Positions 42,642-52,447 of a DNA stretch of 64,000 nucleotides are shown piece by piece. Position numbers and translations under genes: made by a program. The stretch comes from Lachnospiraceae bacterium NK3A20. Its GTDB lineage: Bacteria > Bacillota > Clostridia > Lachnospirales > Lachnospiraceae. The stretch is from assembly GCA_900107575.1 (NCBI GenBank), contig FNQX01000005.1, forward strand, positions 124,001 through 188,000, given 5' to 3'. A model generated the notes under the pieces. The model did no database searches. It was not told where the DNA came from and worked only from the letters and a program-made list of their open reading frames with translations. Numbering within the stretch: the stretch's first letter is position 1; each line of letters begins with the position of its first letter.

Positions 42642-44531
42642 ATGGATAAGGAACAGTATTTAGCAGTATACCGCCATTCGCTGGCGCACATTCTTGCCAA
42701 GGCAGTGATCGAGCTGTATGGCAATAAGGTGCAGTACGCGATCGGACCGCAGATTGAAGACGGCGCTTACTATGATTTCGTGCTGCCGGAAGGCAAGAGC
42801 ATCACAGAGGCGGATTTCAAAACGATCGAAGACAAGATGCGCGAGATCATCAAAAGAAGAGAGCCCTGGACGAGGAAGGAAGTCACCAAGGACGAGGCCA
42901 GAGAGATCTTCCGGGATCAGAAGTTCAAAACGGAACTGGTCAACGATCTTCCGGAGGATGCGGTCATCACGGTCTACTATACGGGCGATGACTATGTAGA
43001 CCTCTGCAGGGGGCCTCACGTTGACAACTCTCAGGAGCTGATGAGCGCGGCGTACAAGATCCACAGCTGCTCCATGGCTTACTGGAGAGGCGACGAGAAG
43101 AGGGATCACATGCAGCGTGTCTACATGTATGCTTTCCCCTCCAAAGATGAACTGAAACAGCACATTAAGATGATCGAAGAGGCGAAGGAGCGCGATCACA
43201 AGAAGATCGGCGCGCAGCTCGAGCTCTTCATGTTCCACGAGACGGCACCCGGCATGCCTTACTGGCTGCCCAGAGGCGTGAAAATGTATCAGGCCCTCCT
43301 TGCCTACTCCCGCGAGCTGCAGCTGCGGCACGGCTATTCCGAGATCATGGCGCCTCTTGTCAACAACAAGAAGCTCTGGCTGATCTCAGGTCACTGGGCA
43401 CACTATCTCAACAACATGTTCATCGTGCCCGGGTTTGACGGTTACACGAGCGCGGACGCGGATGTGAACGATGTGGTCGAGGATCTGAAAAAAGAAGACG
43501 CCCCGAAAAAGGCTGTGAAAATTCAGGCAGGCTCGCCCGTTTACGATCGTGAGCACATTGACACCATGGCGGCCAAGCCCATGAACTGCCCGAACGCGAT
43601 GCTGGAGTACAAGAGGAAGAACCGTTCCTACAAAGAGCTCCCGATCCGTTACAGCGAGTATGACGTGCTCCACAGGAAAGAGAAGTCAGGCCAGATGAAC
43701 GGCCTGTTCCGCGTGCAGGAGTTCCGTCAGGATGACGATCACACCTTCGTGATGGAATCTCAGATCAAGGAAGAGATCGCGGACATCATCGCCATCGCGG
43801 ACGAAGTATACAAGACGTTCGGCGTGACTTACCGTGCGGAACTCTCGACCAGACCCGATGATTTCATGGGCGACATCGAGGTATGGAACCGCGCGGAAGC
43901 GGATCTTAAGGAAATCCTCGACGAGAAATACGGCGAGGGCGGCTATGAAATCAATGAGGGCGACGGCGCATTCTACGGCCCGAAGATCGACCTGCAGATC
44001 AAGGACGCGATCGGACGTGAGTGGCAGTGCGGCACGATCCAGCTCGACTTCCAGTTGCCGCACAATTTCGGCCTGACCTACACGGCGGAGGACGGCTCTC
44101 AGCAGATGCCCGTTGTCATTCACAGGGCGATCTACGGCTCCCTCGAGCGTTTCATCGGCATCATCATTGAGAACTTCAAGGGCAGCTTCCCGTTCTGGCT
44201 CTCTCCGTACCAGGTCGGCATCGTTCCGATCCGGCCGGAGCACAACGAGTACGCGAAAAAGGTTGCGGATCTCCTGCAGCAGAATGGCGTGCGCGTCGAG
44301 GCGGATTACAGTGACAACAACATGAAGACCAAGATCAAGACCTTCAAGAATTACAAGGATCCTTATATCCTGGTACTCGGTGACAAGGAAGCAGCGGAGA
44401 ACACCGTCTCCATCAACATCCGCGGCAACAAGCAGTTGAATGGCGTGCCGCTGGATGTTTTCCTCGACATGTGCGACGAACTGAACGAGAACCGGAGCCT
44501 TACGCTCATTGATTCTCTGGATCAGGAATAG
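42642..44531 (+). CDS. thrS: Threonyl-tRNA synthetase lacking the TGS domain
   Basis: 629 residues. Begins directly with the editing-side domain (YRHSLAHILAKAVIELYG), so the N-terminal TGS domain of about 60 residues is absent. The catalytic domain has motif 2 FRVQEFRQDDDH and motif 3 IHRAIYGSLERF. The zinc ligands are plausible as Cys316 in MNCPN plus His in DDDH and VIHRA. About 40 extra residues lie at 261-303, just before the MNCP loop. The anticodon-binding domain closes the protein. Strong AAGGAGAGAG site. The T-box leader ties expression to threonine charging. Whether a standard ThrRS also exists in the genome cannot be seen here. Confidence 0.93.
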   Translation: MDKEQYLAVYRHSLAHILAKAVIELYGNKVQYAIGPQIEDGAYYDFVLPEGKSITEADFKTIEDKMREIIKRREPWTRKEVTKDEAREIFRDQKFKTELVNDLPEDAVITVYYTGDDYVDLCRGPHVDNSQELMSAAYKIHSCSMAYWRGDEKRDHMQRVYMYAFPSKDELKQHIKMIEEAKERDHKKIGAQLELFMFHETAPGMPYWLPRGVKMYQALLAYSRELQLRHGYSEIMAPLVNNKKLWLISGHWAHYLNNMFIVPGFDGYTSADADVNDVVEDLKKEDAPKKAVKIQAGSPVYDREHIDTMAAKPMNCPNAMLEYKRKNRSYKELPIRYSEYDVLHRKEKSGQMNGLFRVQEFRQDDDHTFVMESQIKEEIADIIAIADEVYKTFGVTYRAELSTRPDDFMGDIEVWNRAEADLKEILDEKYGEGGYEINEGDGAFYGPKIDLQIKDAIGREWQCGTIQLDFQLPHNFGLTYTAEDGSQQMPVVIHRAIYGSLERFIGIIIENFKGSFPFWLSPYQVGIVPIRPEHNEYAKKVADLLQQNGVRVEADYSDNNMKTKIKTFKNYKDPYILVLGDKEAAENTVSINIRGNKQLNGVPLDVFLDMCDELNENRSLTLIDSLDQE

Positions 44532-44547
44532 CAGCAGTAAACTTTCG

Positions 44548-44572
44548 GGCACCGCATTGAAATTGCGGTGCC
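44548..44572 (+). terminator. Terminator of thrS
   Basis: GGCACCGCA and TGCGGTGCC form a perfect 9-bp stem with a 7-base loop, followed by TATATGTT, 17 bases past the stop. Confidence 0.65.
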
Positions 44573-44660
44573 TATATGTTATCTTAATATAGTTCGAGCG
44601 CCGCTCCGAAAGGAGAATGGGAATCACAGAATCCTTGTGACGAGAAGCGTCCGAATCTAT

Positions 44661-44733
44661 GCGCCCGTAGTCTAATCGGATAAAACAAAGGCCTCCGACG
44701 CCTTCGTTGCAGGTTCGAGTCCTGTCGGGCGCA
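44661..44733 (+). tRNA. tRNA-Arg (anticodon CCG)
   Basis: Cloverleaf of 73 bases. Acceptor arms GCGCCCG and CGGGCGC; anticodon stem AAGGC/GCCTT with loop CTCCGAC gives anticodon CCG for CGG codons; T arm GCAGG-TTCGAGT-CCTGT. Discriminator A, no encoded CCA. It stands alone in the 350-base gap after thrS; the rest of that gap shows only the thrS terminator. Confidence 0.94.
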
Positions 44734-44881
44734 CTCAGTTGAATTGCAGCAGCCGCAGGGCGGTTTCTGCAGAATGGTGAACGCATATTGGCTGACAAAT
44801 GAAGCGGCGTGACCGACCCTGATACAGGCGCCGGGCTCCCGCTGTTTTGTTTTACATAGATATTTACCTCGGAGAATATAT

Positions 44882-46417
44882 ATGAATCGGAATTTCAATC
44901 GCCTGAGAGCCTATGTGGTGAAGCACACGAGAGTGCTGATGCCGCTCATCCTGCTCGTCGCCGTGGTGATCACGGTGGGGACCAGCCTTGCTCTGCGGCG
45001 TCATGCGAAGGCAAGCCGTGGAACAGAGGTTACGGCAAGGACCGTGGCGAACACTAAGGATGTGGTGCTGGAGAAGAATGAGTACCAGGAGGTCAACAGC
45101 CTCTTCCAGCGCTACTATGACGCGATGGTGGGGGATGATACCGCGGCGATCGAAGCGATGTCTGCCGAGCTCTCCGAAGAGGAGAAGATCCGCATTGACG
45201 CGGTGTCGACCTACATTGATTCCTATCCGTCGATTGATGTTTACACAAAGACGGGTCCGGTCGATCATTCCTATGTCTGCTACGTTGTCACGACGATGAA
45301 GTTCAAGGACCACGACTGGAAGGTGCCCGGCCTGCAGACGATGTATGTCTGCACGGGGAATGATGGCAAGCTCTATATCAACAACGCACAGGATCAGGAC
45401 AAGCGGGTGGCGGACTATATCCAGACCGTTTCCCTGCAGGATGATGTCGTCGATCTGAACAACAAGGTGACCGCCGAGTACAACAAGCTCGTCGCGGACA
45501 ACTCCGATCTGTCCTCGTATCTCAATGAGACTTCGACCTCGATCGACCTGGAGGTCGGACAGAAGCTTGCGGAGTTGCAGAAGGAGACGGGCAAGGCACA
45601 GACGGCAGAGAGCAATACGCCGGAAGCCGACAGGGAGTACCTCAAGGCGAACGATATTGTCAATGTCAGAAAGAGCGCCGGAGAAGATGGAGAAATCATT
45701 GGCACGACCGCTGCCGGCAGCCGGTATGAGCTGGTGTCGAGGGATGCAACAGCAGGCTGGAGCGAGATTATTTTCAACGGTCAGACAGGCTATGTGAAGA
45801 CGGACTTCTTCGAGTTCATTCCGAGCGAAAATGAGCAGAAAGCCGCGGAGGATAAGACCGCGGAGGATCAGTCGTCAAAGGAGAATTCCGACAGCCAGAG
45901 CACGGAGGCGGCCGAGGCCTCCACGGAGAAGGCGGAGACAGGCAAGGCGGGCACGGCTGGGACTGCTGCTGACAATTCAAAGAGTACAGGCACGAGTGAC
46001 ACTTCTTCCAATGTGGAGAAGGACGCGGATACATCCACTACCGGTGACAGTAAGACGGTGGCTTCTGCGGAGGGCAGCTCTGAGCAAGCCTCTTCCGGCG
46101 ATACCAAGGATGCGACCGCTGGCGGTACCAAATCTGCGGACAGCGCAGCTGATGCTGCGGCAAAGAGTGATGATACGCCTGATGTTTCTGCGGCAGCAGG
46201 AGAAGAGAAGTTTACAGGCAAGGCGCCGAAGACGGCTGTCGCCCTGGAATCTGTTGCGATTCGTGCCAAAGCTTCCGCAGACGCGGACAAGGTGGCAACG
46301 GCGTATCCCGGAGCGAAGCTTACGGTGGTGAAATACGACAGGACCGGCTGGACTGAGGTGAATTACAAAGGGCAGAACTGCTACGTGAAGAGTCAGTATT
46401 TCAGATTCACGGATTGA
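44882..46417 (+). CDS. Membrane-anchored protein with two SH3b domains
   Basis: 511 residues. One membrane helix near residues 18-38, then an outer alpha/beta domain to about 245 (NSLFQRYYDAMVGDD, WKVPGLQTMYVCTGNDGKLY), similar in style to ketosteroid-isomerase-like folds. The first SH3b domain lies at about 256-318 (NVRKSAGEDGEIIGTTAAG). A Ser/Thr/Ala/Asp/Lys-rich linker of about 120 residues follows, then a second SH3b domain (about 450-511, VAIRAKASADADKVATAYPG). SH3b domains bind wall peptides, so a wall-associated role is likely. No catalytic domain is seen. Confidence 0.87.
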   Translation: MNRNFNRLRAYVVKHTRVLMPLILLVAVVITVGTSLALRRHAKASRGTEVTARTVANTKDVVLEKNEYQEVNSLFQRYYDAMVGDDTAAIEAMSAELSEEEKIRIDAVSTYIDSYPSIDVYTKTGPVDHSYVCYVVTTMKFKDHDWKVPGLQTMYVCTGNDGKLYINNAQDQDKRVADYIQTVSLQDDVVDLNNKVTAEYNKLVADNSDLSSYLNETSTSIDLEVGQKLAELQKETGKAQTAESNTPEADREYLKANDIVNVRKSAGEDGEIIGTTAAGSRYELVSRDATAGWSEIIFNGQTGYVKTDFFEFIPSENEQKAAEDKTAEDQSSKENSDSQSTEAAEASTEKAETGKAGTAGTAADNSKSTGTSDTSSNVEKDADTSTTGDSKTVASAEGSSEQASSGDTKDATAGGTKSADSAADAAAKSDDTPDVSAAAGEEKFTGKAPKTAVALESVAIRAKASADADKVATAYPGAKLTVVKYDRTGWTEVNYKGQNCYVKSQYFRFTD

Positions 46418-46492
46418 TCCGCGGGGGTGTCTGCGCGTACAATTCTGGTGTAGACCCACGTATCGTATTCTATGGTAAGAGGAGGTTACTCT

Positions 46493-47698
46493 ATGTTCGG
46501 CAGTGTGAATGTGGCAATGATCGGTACAGGCAACATCGCCGCGACCATGGCGGCAACGCTCAGGAAGACGAAACATGCAAAGCTCTACGCTGTCGCGTCG
46601 CGCGATATGACCCGCGCGGTGGAATTCGGCAAGAAGTGGGGCTTTCGCAAGGCGTACGGCTCCTATGAAGACCTCGTAAACGACAGCAAGGTAAAGCTTG
46701 TCTACATCGCAACACCGCACTCGGAGCACTATGCCAACGCGAAACTCTGTGTGGAACACGGCAAGGCGTGCCTCGTGGAGAAATCCTTCACCGCGAACGC
46801 ACAGCAGGCAGAAGACCTCCTGCGGCTGGCGGAGGAGAACCATGTTTTTATTGCAGAGGCGATGTGGATCCGTTACATGCCGTTCTACAAGACGATCACC
46901 GACGTGCTGAACAGCGGGGTGATTGGCGCACCGACCACACTCACGGCGAATCTCGGCTACAACGTGCGCGGTATCACGCGGATGACGGATCCGAAGCTGG
47001 CGGGCGGCACACTTCTGGATCTGGGTGTCTATCCACTCAATTTCGCGTCGATGATCTTTGGCGACGATATCATGAAGATCAACGCGACCTGCACCTACAC
47101 GAACCGTCACCTGGATGAGCAGGACAGCATTTCCATCGTCTACAAGGATGGCAGAATGGCGAACCTGACAGCCAGCATGCTGGGGCCCACAGACCGGCAG
47201 GGCATCATCTACGGCACCAGGGGTTATATGATCGTCGAGAACATCAACAATTTCGAGTCTCTGATGGTATACAACAATGAACACAAAAAGGTTGCCTACT
47301 ACAGGCGGCCGAAACAAAAGACAGGCTACGAGTACGAGGTGATGGCTGCCCTCCGCGCCATCCGAAACGGCTGGATGGAGGCGCCGGAGATGACCCACGC
47401 GCAGACGCTCTCCATCATGCACATGATGGATTTCATCCGCGAGGAGCTGGGCATCGTATTCCCGTTCGAGAAGAACAACAAGATCACCGGTTCTCATGAG
47501 GCGCAGATCGCGGCAGAGGCTTCCGAGAACCTTGAAAAGGCAGCCGAAGAGTCTGTCATCGTGAACGAGGCGGAACAGCAGCAGGCGCAGACCGTCGGCG
47601 ACATGCAAACGGACAGCGCTGATGACAAAGACCAGAGCCAGCACGACATGGCTTCGGCCCTTGAGGAGATGGCGAGAGAAATTGACGGGAAGGATTGA
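46493..47698 (+). CDS. Gfo/Idh/MocA-family oxidoreductase
   Basis: 401 residues from ATG 46493, preceded by AAGAGGAGG; seven earlier codons are open but lack a site. The N-terminal Rossmann fold has AMIGTGNIAATMA; the usual EKP is EKS (VEKSFTAN). The substrate domain includes RYMPFYKTITDVL and GGTLLDLGVYPLNF, which resembles dihydrodiol-dehydrogenase-like members. After about residue 335 there is an acidic Glu/Ala/Gln/Asp-rich tail of 65 residues not typical of the family. The substrate is not clear. It is followed by mnmA after a gap of about 100 bases. Confidence 0.9.
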   Translation: MFGSVNVAMIGTGNIAATMAATLRKTKHAKLYAVASRDMTRAVEFGKKWGFRKAYGSYEDLVNDSKVKLVYIATPHSEHYANAKLCVEHGKACLVEKSFTANAQQAEDLLRLAEENHVFIAEAMWIRYMPFYKTITDVLNSGVIGAPTTLTANLGYNVRGITRMTDPKLAGGTLLDLGVYPLNFASMIFGDDIMKINATCTYTNRHLDEQDSISIVYKDGRMANLTASMLGPTDRQGIIYGTRGYMIVENINNFESLMVYNNEHKKVAYYRRPKQKTGYEYEVMAALRAIRNGWMEAPEMTHAQTLSIMHMMDFIREELGIVFPFEKNNKITGSHEAQIAAEASENLEKAAEESVIVNEAEQQQAQTVGDMQTDSADDKDQSQHDMASALEEMAREIDGKD

Positions 47699-47800
47699 AA
47701 CGGTTCGCTTCAGCTCTGGAAGCATAGAAGAAGATATATAGAGATGCAGATTGCGAGTGCGGTTCGCTCCTGCCAGAGGTCGGACGGGCAGCATGTAGAA

Positions 47801-48892
47801 ATGAGTGATATGTCAGAAAGAGTTATTGTGGGTATGTCCGGCGGAGTCGATTCCTCCGTCGCGGCATACCTTTTGAAGTCACAGGGATATGACGTCATTG
47901 GCGTCACAATGCAGGTGTGGGAGGCTTCCTGCTCGCTCCAGATGGAGCGGGAGGGAGGCTGCTGCGGACAGAGCGCCGTTGACGATGCGAGACGCGTGTG
48001 CGGCGTTCTGGGAATCCCATATTATGTCATGGGCTTCCGTGACGTGTTCCAGAGGGAAGTCATCGACTATTTTGTTAATGAATATGTGGACGGCAGGACG
48101 CCGAATCCCTGCATCATGTGCAACCGGCACGTGAAGTGGGCGGCGCTGATGCGCAAGGCAGAGCAGATCGGCGCGAAATACATCGCGACCGGTCACTATG
48201 CGAGGATTGAGCAGTTAGAGAACGGCAGATACACGATTCGCAACTCCGTCACCGCGGCAAAGGATCAGACCTATGCCCTGTACCGGCTGACGCAGGAGCA
48301 GCTGGCGCATACGCTGATGCCGGTAGGGGACTATCATAAATCGGAAGTGAGAAGAATCGCCGAAGAGCAGGGACTGCCCGTCGCGAAGAAGCCGGACAGC
48401 GAAGAGATCTGTTTCGTACCGGATGACGACTACGCAGGATATCTCGACAGGACAGTACCGGGGAAGATTCCGCCGGCTGGCAGATTCGTCTACCGCGACG
48501 GCACGGATCTTGGTCCCAACAAGGGCATCACGCATTATACGATCGGGCAGAGGAAAGGCCTGGGCCTTTCCATGGGGCATCCGGTGTTCGTCACCGGCAT
48601 CGACGCAAAGACCAATACCGTCACAATCGGGGAGAATGAAGACGTTTACGGCAACAGGCTCGTCTGCGACCACCTGAATTTCATGGCGATCGAAGGCATG
48701 GCGCCGGGCGAGAAAAGAGAAGCTTTGTGCAAGATCCGATACGGGTCAAAGGCAACGCCCTGCATTATAGAAAAGATCGGCGAGGATGAGATCACGGCGG
48801 AGTTCACAGAGCCCGTGCGCGCGATCACACCCGGCCAGTCAGCCGTGTTCTACGAGGGCGACCACATCCTCTGCGGCGGACTTATCCGATAA
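47801..48892 (+). CDS. mnmA: tRNA 2-thiouridylase MnmA
   Basis: Adds sulfur to the wobble U of tRNA-Lys, -Glu and -Gln. 363 residues from 47801. PP-loop motif GMSGGVDSSVAAYLL; catalytic Cys in NPCIMCNRHVKW and in SEEICFVPD; the C-terminal domain reads TIGQRKGLGLSMGHPVFV. The start is uncertain: ATGs at 47801 and 47810 both fit the family, neither has a clear ribosome site, and an ATG at 47744 would add 19 residues. Confidence 0.94.
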   Translation: MSDMSERVIVGMSGGVDSSVAAYLLKSQGYDVIGVTMQVWEASCSLQMEREGGCCGQSAVDDARRVCGVLGIPYYVMGFRDVFQREVIDYFVNEYVDGRTPNPCIMCNRHVKWAALMRKAEQIGAKYIATGHYARIEQLENGRYTIRNSVTAAKDQTYALYRLTQEQLAHTLMPVGDYHKSEVRRIAEEQGLPVAKKPDSEEICFVPDDDYAGYLDRTVPGKIPPAGRFVYRDGTDLGPNKGITHYTIGQRKGLGLSMGHPVFVTGIDAKTNTVTIGENEDVYGNRLVCDHLNFMAIEGMAPGEKREALCKIRYGSKATPCIIEKIGEDEITAEFTEPVRAITPGQSAVFYEGDHILCGGLIR

Positions 48893-48945
48893 TCGGATCA
48901 AAGTGAAACTGCGCCAGGAGCCGGGTGGCGGTATAGAGCGCAGGA

Positions 48946-49857
48946 TCACAGGGGATGCCTGATGCTCTGCCTTTTGCTGTAGGTGACGTAGGAGGTGAAA
49001 CAGCAGGCTCGCAGCAGATCGGCGGCTGCATCCAGCCCGAATCCCACACTGTCGGGGCGGTGCGCATCGGCGCCGACGGTGACAAGGTCGCCGCCAAGTT
49101 CACGATATTTGCGAAGGATGGCTTTCCCGGGATTCGTCTCGGGGAAGCCTCTTTTCAACGGCTGGGTGTTAACCTCCAGGGCGATATGATTCGCGATGAG
49201 GGATTGCAGTATCTCGTCGATCAGATCCTTGTTGTTCTCATAGGCCCAGTCGCTGAAGCTGTGAGGGGCAGAAGAACAGTTGCCTCGTTGAGACAGAAGC
49301 TGCCGCAGCTCTTTCTCCGTAAATTGCTGCATGGCGTAACGCAGGATATAGTCCAGATGTCCGTAGCTGTCGAACCACGGCATTGCCTGAACGTTCTGCA
49401 GCGCGTCTGTGAAATATCGGCGCAGCGCTTCTTCCACCGTGATACCATCGAAGAAGGTGGGATAGTAAGGGTCCATGTGACGGGATGAGTGTGTGGAACC
49501 GATGATGAAATCGAAGTCCGGATGTTGGTCCAGATAGTCGCGGATCGCGGATTGATATTGCAGATTCAGACCCAGTTCCAGGCCGAAATACAGCTGGATG
49601 TATGCCTGATATTTTCCCTGCAATCGCTGGAATTCGCCGCGATAGGCTTCGTAGTCGATGACAAACGGCGTCTCATCCGAGCCGTCGGCCGGCGTGTTGT
49701 CATAAGGCCAGTCGAGATCCAGATGCTCGGTGAAACAGATTGAGGACAGGCCCCTTGCCATGGCAGCCTTCACCTGTTCCTCCATTGGTGTGGAGGAGTC
49801 GGCGGAGAAGGATGAGTGCATATGGAAATCGGAAGCAATGGAATTGGTAGAAGTCAT
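48946..49857 (-). CDS. PHP-domain histidinol-phosphatase-like protein
   Basis: 303 residues from ATG 49857. Metal-binding PHP motifs: DFHMHSSFSAD, FTEHLDLDWP, GLELGL, GSTHSSRHMDP, GHLDYILRY, and GADAHRPDSVGFGLD. This matches the HisK group that removes phosphate from histidinol phosphate; no other his genes are nearby, so the substrate may differ. It is convergent with mnmA and divergent from the YfhO gene, whose promoter lies within 70 bases of its start. GGTGA is the only ribosome-site-like sequence. Confidence 0.85.
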   Translation of the reverse strand: MTSTNSIASDFHMHSSFSADSSTPMEEQVKAAMARGLSSICFTEHLDLDWPYDNTPADGSDETPFVIDYEAYRGEFQRLQGKYQAYIQLYFGLELGLNLQYQSAIRDYLDQHPDFDFIIGSTHSSRHMDPYYPTFFDGITVEEALRRYFTDALQNVQAMPWFDSYGHLDYILRYAMQQFTEKELRQLLSQRGNCSSAPHSFSDWAYENNKDLIDEILQSLIANHIALEVNTQPLKRGFPETNPGKAILRKYRELGGDLVTVGADAHRPDSVGFGLDAAADLLRACCFTSYVTYSKRQSIRHPL

Positions 49858-49888
49858 CTGGTCACCATGTTTGTTATTCCTGTGCTGG

Positions 49889-49918
49889 TTTACATGAAGG
49901 AACCAACTCACTTATAAT
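49889..49918 (+). promoter_or_regulatory. Promoter of the YfhO gene
   Basis: TTTACA (49889-49894) and TATAAT (49913-49918), spacing 18. The -10 ends nine bases before the ATG at 49928 and no Shine-Dalgarno sequence is present, so the leader would be two or three bases. Confidence 0.6.
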
Positions 49919-49927
49919 AGCACTGTT

Positions 49928-52447
49928 ATGGGAAAATTTCTGCGAAAATTAGCTGTTTACACGCTGGGATTCTGCCTGCTCGCGGGTGTGCTCACGTATG
50001 TATTCTATCGCGGCAGCCGTGCCGTCATCTGGAGCGTGGATGCGGTTTCCCAGTATTATCCCGCTTTCCTTTATAATGGACAGTGGCTCCGGACCATCCT
50101 GTCCAATTTTGCTTCCGGGAATTTCCATGTCCCGCTCTATGATCTTTCCATCGGCATGGGAGAGGATATCATAGGGAGTCTTAACTACTATGGCATCGGC
50201 GATCCGCTGAACCTTTTGACGATATTCGCAACGAAGGAAAACGGCGCGGTGCTGTATTCCGCGATGTACCTTCTGCGGCTCTATCTGGCGGGCGGTGCTC
50301 TCCTTCTGTATACGGAATATATGAAGCTGCCCTACCGGTATGCTGTCTCTGGCGCATACTGCTACAGCTTCTTCGGTTATTCGCTTGTCGCCGGCACCAT
50401 GTATCTTCAGTTCCTTTCGCCACTGATCTATTTCCCTTTGATGATTCTGGGAGCGGAGAAGCTGATCCGCGGGCAGAAGCCGTACTGGTATCTCTTTAGC
50501 GTTGCGATCGGGGGGATGTGCAGTTACTATTTCCTTTACATTACAGCCATCGGCATGGCGGGATACGCCATTCTCCGTCTCATATTCGTTTATGGAAAAA
50601 ATATCAGGCGGGCCGCAGGGATACTGTTCAGAGGAATTCTGTGGTTTGCCGTCGGCATCATGCTCAGCGCACCGTTCCTGCTCCCTGCGGTTTCAATGCT
50701 CTCTGGCAATGCGCGTGTTGCAGAGAGCACCGGTTTATTGCTGCTTGCCGACTGGCGCAACTGGGTGCCGAATCTGTCGTATCTTGCCAGCTTCCTGTAT
50801 GGCATGAATTCCAATGCAAACCTTGACTTCTGGCGCGGCATCACGCTCGTGGAGATGACCGCGGTTCCGGGCATCTTCATTGCATGCATTCTTCACAGGA
50901 CGAAGAGGAATCTCCAACTGGCCATCGCGGTTGCGGTGCTGTCTGTTGCTTATACCATTCCTATAACGCACTATATCTTCAGCGCAATGGCACAGCGGTA
51001 CAGCCGATGGGTGTTCCTGCTGCAGTTCGGCGTTGTCATCACTATGGTCTGTCTGTTCACGGAATTCGCAGAGGCGATCCGACGCCTGCAGCCCTCAGTG
51101 GGGAGGAAGAGAATGGCGGCCGCCTGCTGTTTACTCTCTGCCATGATCCTGTGCAATCTGGGCGTCAATATCTGCCTTCTGTTCTCGGGATACGGCGCGA
51201 ACTATCTCTCGGAATTCCTCGACAGGAGCAGCATTCCGGGCTATACGGATTCACCGCTCGTCCACTCCGAACTCGTTCAAAAGGATGCGGGAGTATACCG
51301 CGTTGCCAATGACCAGCTCACGGAGACGAACGGGCGTCCAGACAATGTGGCGATGATTAACGGCTACCATGGACTCAATTTCTGGTGGAGCGTCGTCAAT
51401 CCAGGTACACAGGCGATGACACGGCAGCTGGGCGGCGGGGATTTCGACGGGCAGCGATCGAGGGGACTCAACAACAGCCCGGTTTATCTGACAAACGCGG
51501 GGGTGAAATATTACGCAGCGAAGGATGCATACGACAGCCCTGTGCCGATCGACTTTGCTCCGGCCGAGAAGCTGGAATTCCTCGGTGAACCCTGGACAAT
51601 TTATGTGAATGAGAACAGGCCGGAAATGGTCCGTTTCTATCAGAAATGGGCTGAGGCGGAAGAATATTCGACGCTCCCCATGATCGACAAAATGACGGCA
51701 GTCATGGATACGGTCATTGTGCCAGGGAAAGGAGCGACGCTGCTCCCGGCTGCAACAAAAGAGCAGCGCACTGGCAACTTGGTGGACAAGGCGGATGAGA
51801 TATCCGTGGCTGCTGACGGGCAGAAGGTTACAGAGTCGGAAATTCATTTCACCTATGTGGTCCCGGAAGATTCGGAAGCGTGGGTGGCGCTCGATGACAG
51901 CCTTCCGGCAGGGGTCACCATCCGTACAGACCGTGGGGCGACGGACCCAATTTCTCTTCAGAATCAGGGCTGGCATCGGGAGCCCGTGAAACTCGTCGTG
52001 ACAGCACAGACGGAGGGAGAGGCACAGAGCGACGTGATCCGCTCCGCAATCCATGTTTATTCACTCTCAAGGAAGAAGTATGAATCCATAATGTCGCAGT
52101 CGAACGTAGCGGCAGCAGCAAAAGTGACGTCGTTTACTGCCCGGAAGGATCAGTTCACTCTTTCGACAGTGAACGGGAAGAACACCATAGCCGTTACCGC
52201 GATCCCTTACACGAAGGACTGGAAGGTCTATGTGGATGGAGAGAGGACAGAGTCCTTTCCTGCCAATACTATGTACCTTGGCTTTGTGCTCCCGGAGGGA
52301 GAGCACGAGATTATTCTGCGATATGAGCCTTTGGCAATTCGCATAGGAGTCATCCTGTTCATCGCGGGAATGGCGATCACTGTTCTTGTCGGTTTCCGCG
52401 ACAGGAAGCAAGGGCAGGGACAGCACATGGAGATACACGCATCATGA
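49928..52447 (+). CDS. YfhO-family membrane protein
   Basis: 839 residues. The N-terminal 430 residues hold about ten or more membrane helices, with the family's early outer loop (VWSVDAVSQYYPAFLYNGQWLR, IGMGEDIIGSLNYYGIGDPL). A long outer domain follows, and a last helix near 810-830. YfhO proteins are linked to glycosylation of lipoteichoic acid in Bacillus-type bacteria, probably as GT-C transferases. The next membrane gene overlaps by four bases (ATGA). Almost leaderless promoter as listed. Confidence 0.9.
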   Translation: MGKFLRKLAVYTLGFCLLAGVLTYVFYRGSRAVIWSVDAVSQYYPAFLYNGQWLRTILSNFASGNFHVPLYDLSIGMGEDIIGSLNYYGIGDPLNLLTIFATKENGAVLYSAMYLLRLYLAGGALLLYTEYMKLPYRYAVSGAYCYSFFGYSLVAGTMYLQFLSPLIYFPLMILGAEKLIRGQKPYWYLFSVAIGGMCSYYFLYITAIGMAGYAILRLIFVYGKNIRRAAGILFRGILWFAVGIMLSAPFLLPAVSMLSGNARVAESTGLLLLADWRNWVPNLSYLASFLYGMNSNANLDFWRGITLVEMTAVPGIFIACILHRTKRNLQLAIAVAVLSVAYTIPITHYIFSAMAQRYSRWVFLLQFGVVITMVCLFTEFAEAIRRLQPSVGRKRMAAACCLLSAMILCNLGVNICLLFSGYGANYLSEFLDRSSIPGYTDSPLVHSELVQKDAGVYRVANDQLTETNGRPDNVAMINGYHGLNFWWSVVNPGTQAMTRQLGGGDFDGQRSRGLNNSPVYLTNAGVKYYAAKDAYDSPVPIDFAPAEKLEFLGEPWTIYVNENRPEMVRFYQKWAEAEEYSTLPMIDKMTAVMDTVIVPGKGATLLPAATKEQRTGNLVDKADEISVAADGQKVTESEIHFTYVVPEDSEAWVALDDSLPAGVTIRTDRGATDPISLQNQGWHREPVKLVVTAQTEGEAQSDVIRSAIHVYSLSRKKYESIMSQSNVAAAAKVTSFTARKDQFTLSTVNGKNTIAVTAIPYTKDWKVYVDGERTESFPANTMYLGFVLPEGEHEIILRYEPLAIRIGVILFIAGMAITVLVGFRDRKQGQGQHMEIHAS

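Noticed and set aside
45977-47794. 605-codon open frame opposite the SH3b protein and oxidoreductase genes
   Set aside because: Antisense shadow spanning two well-supported genes on the other strand.
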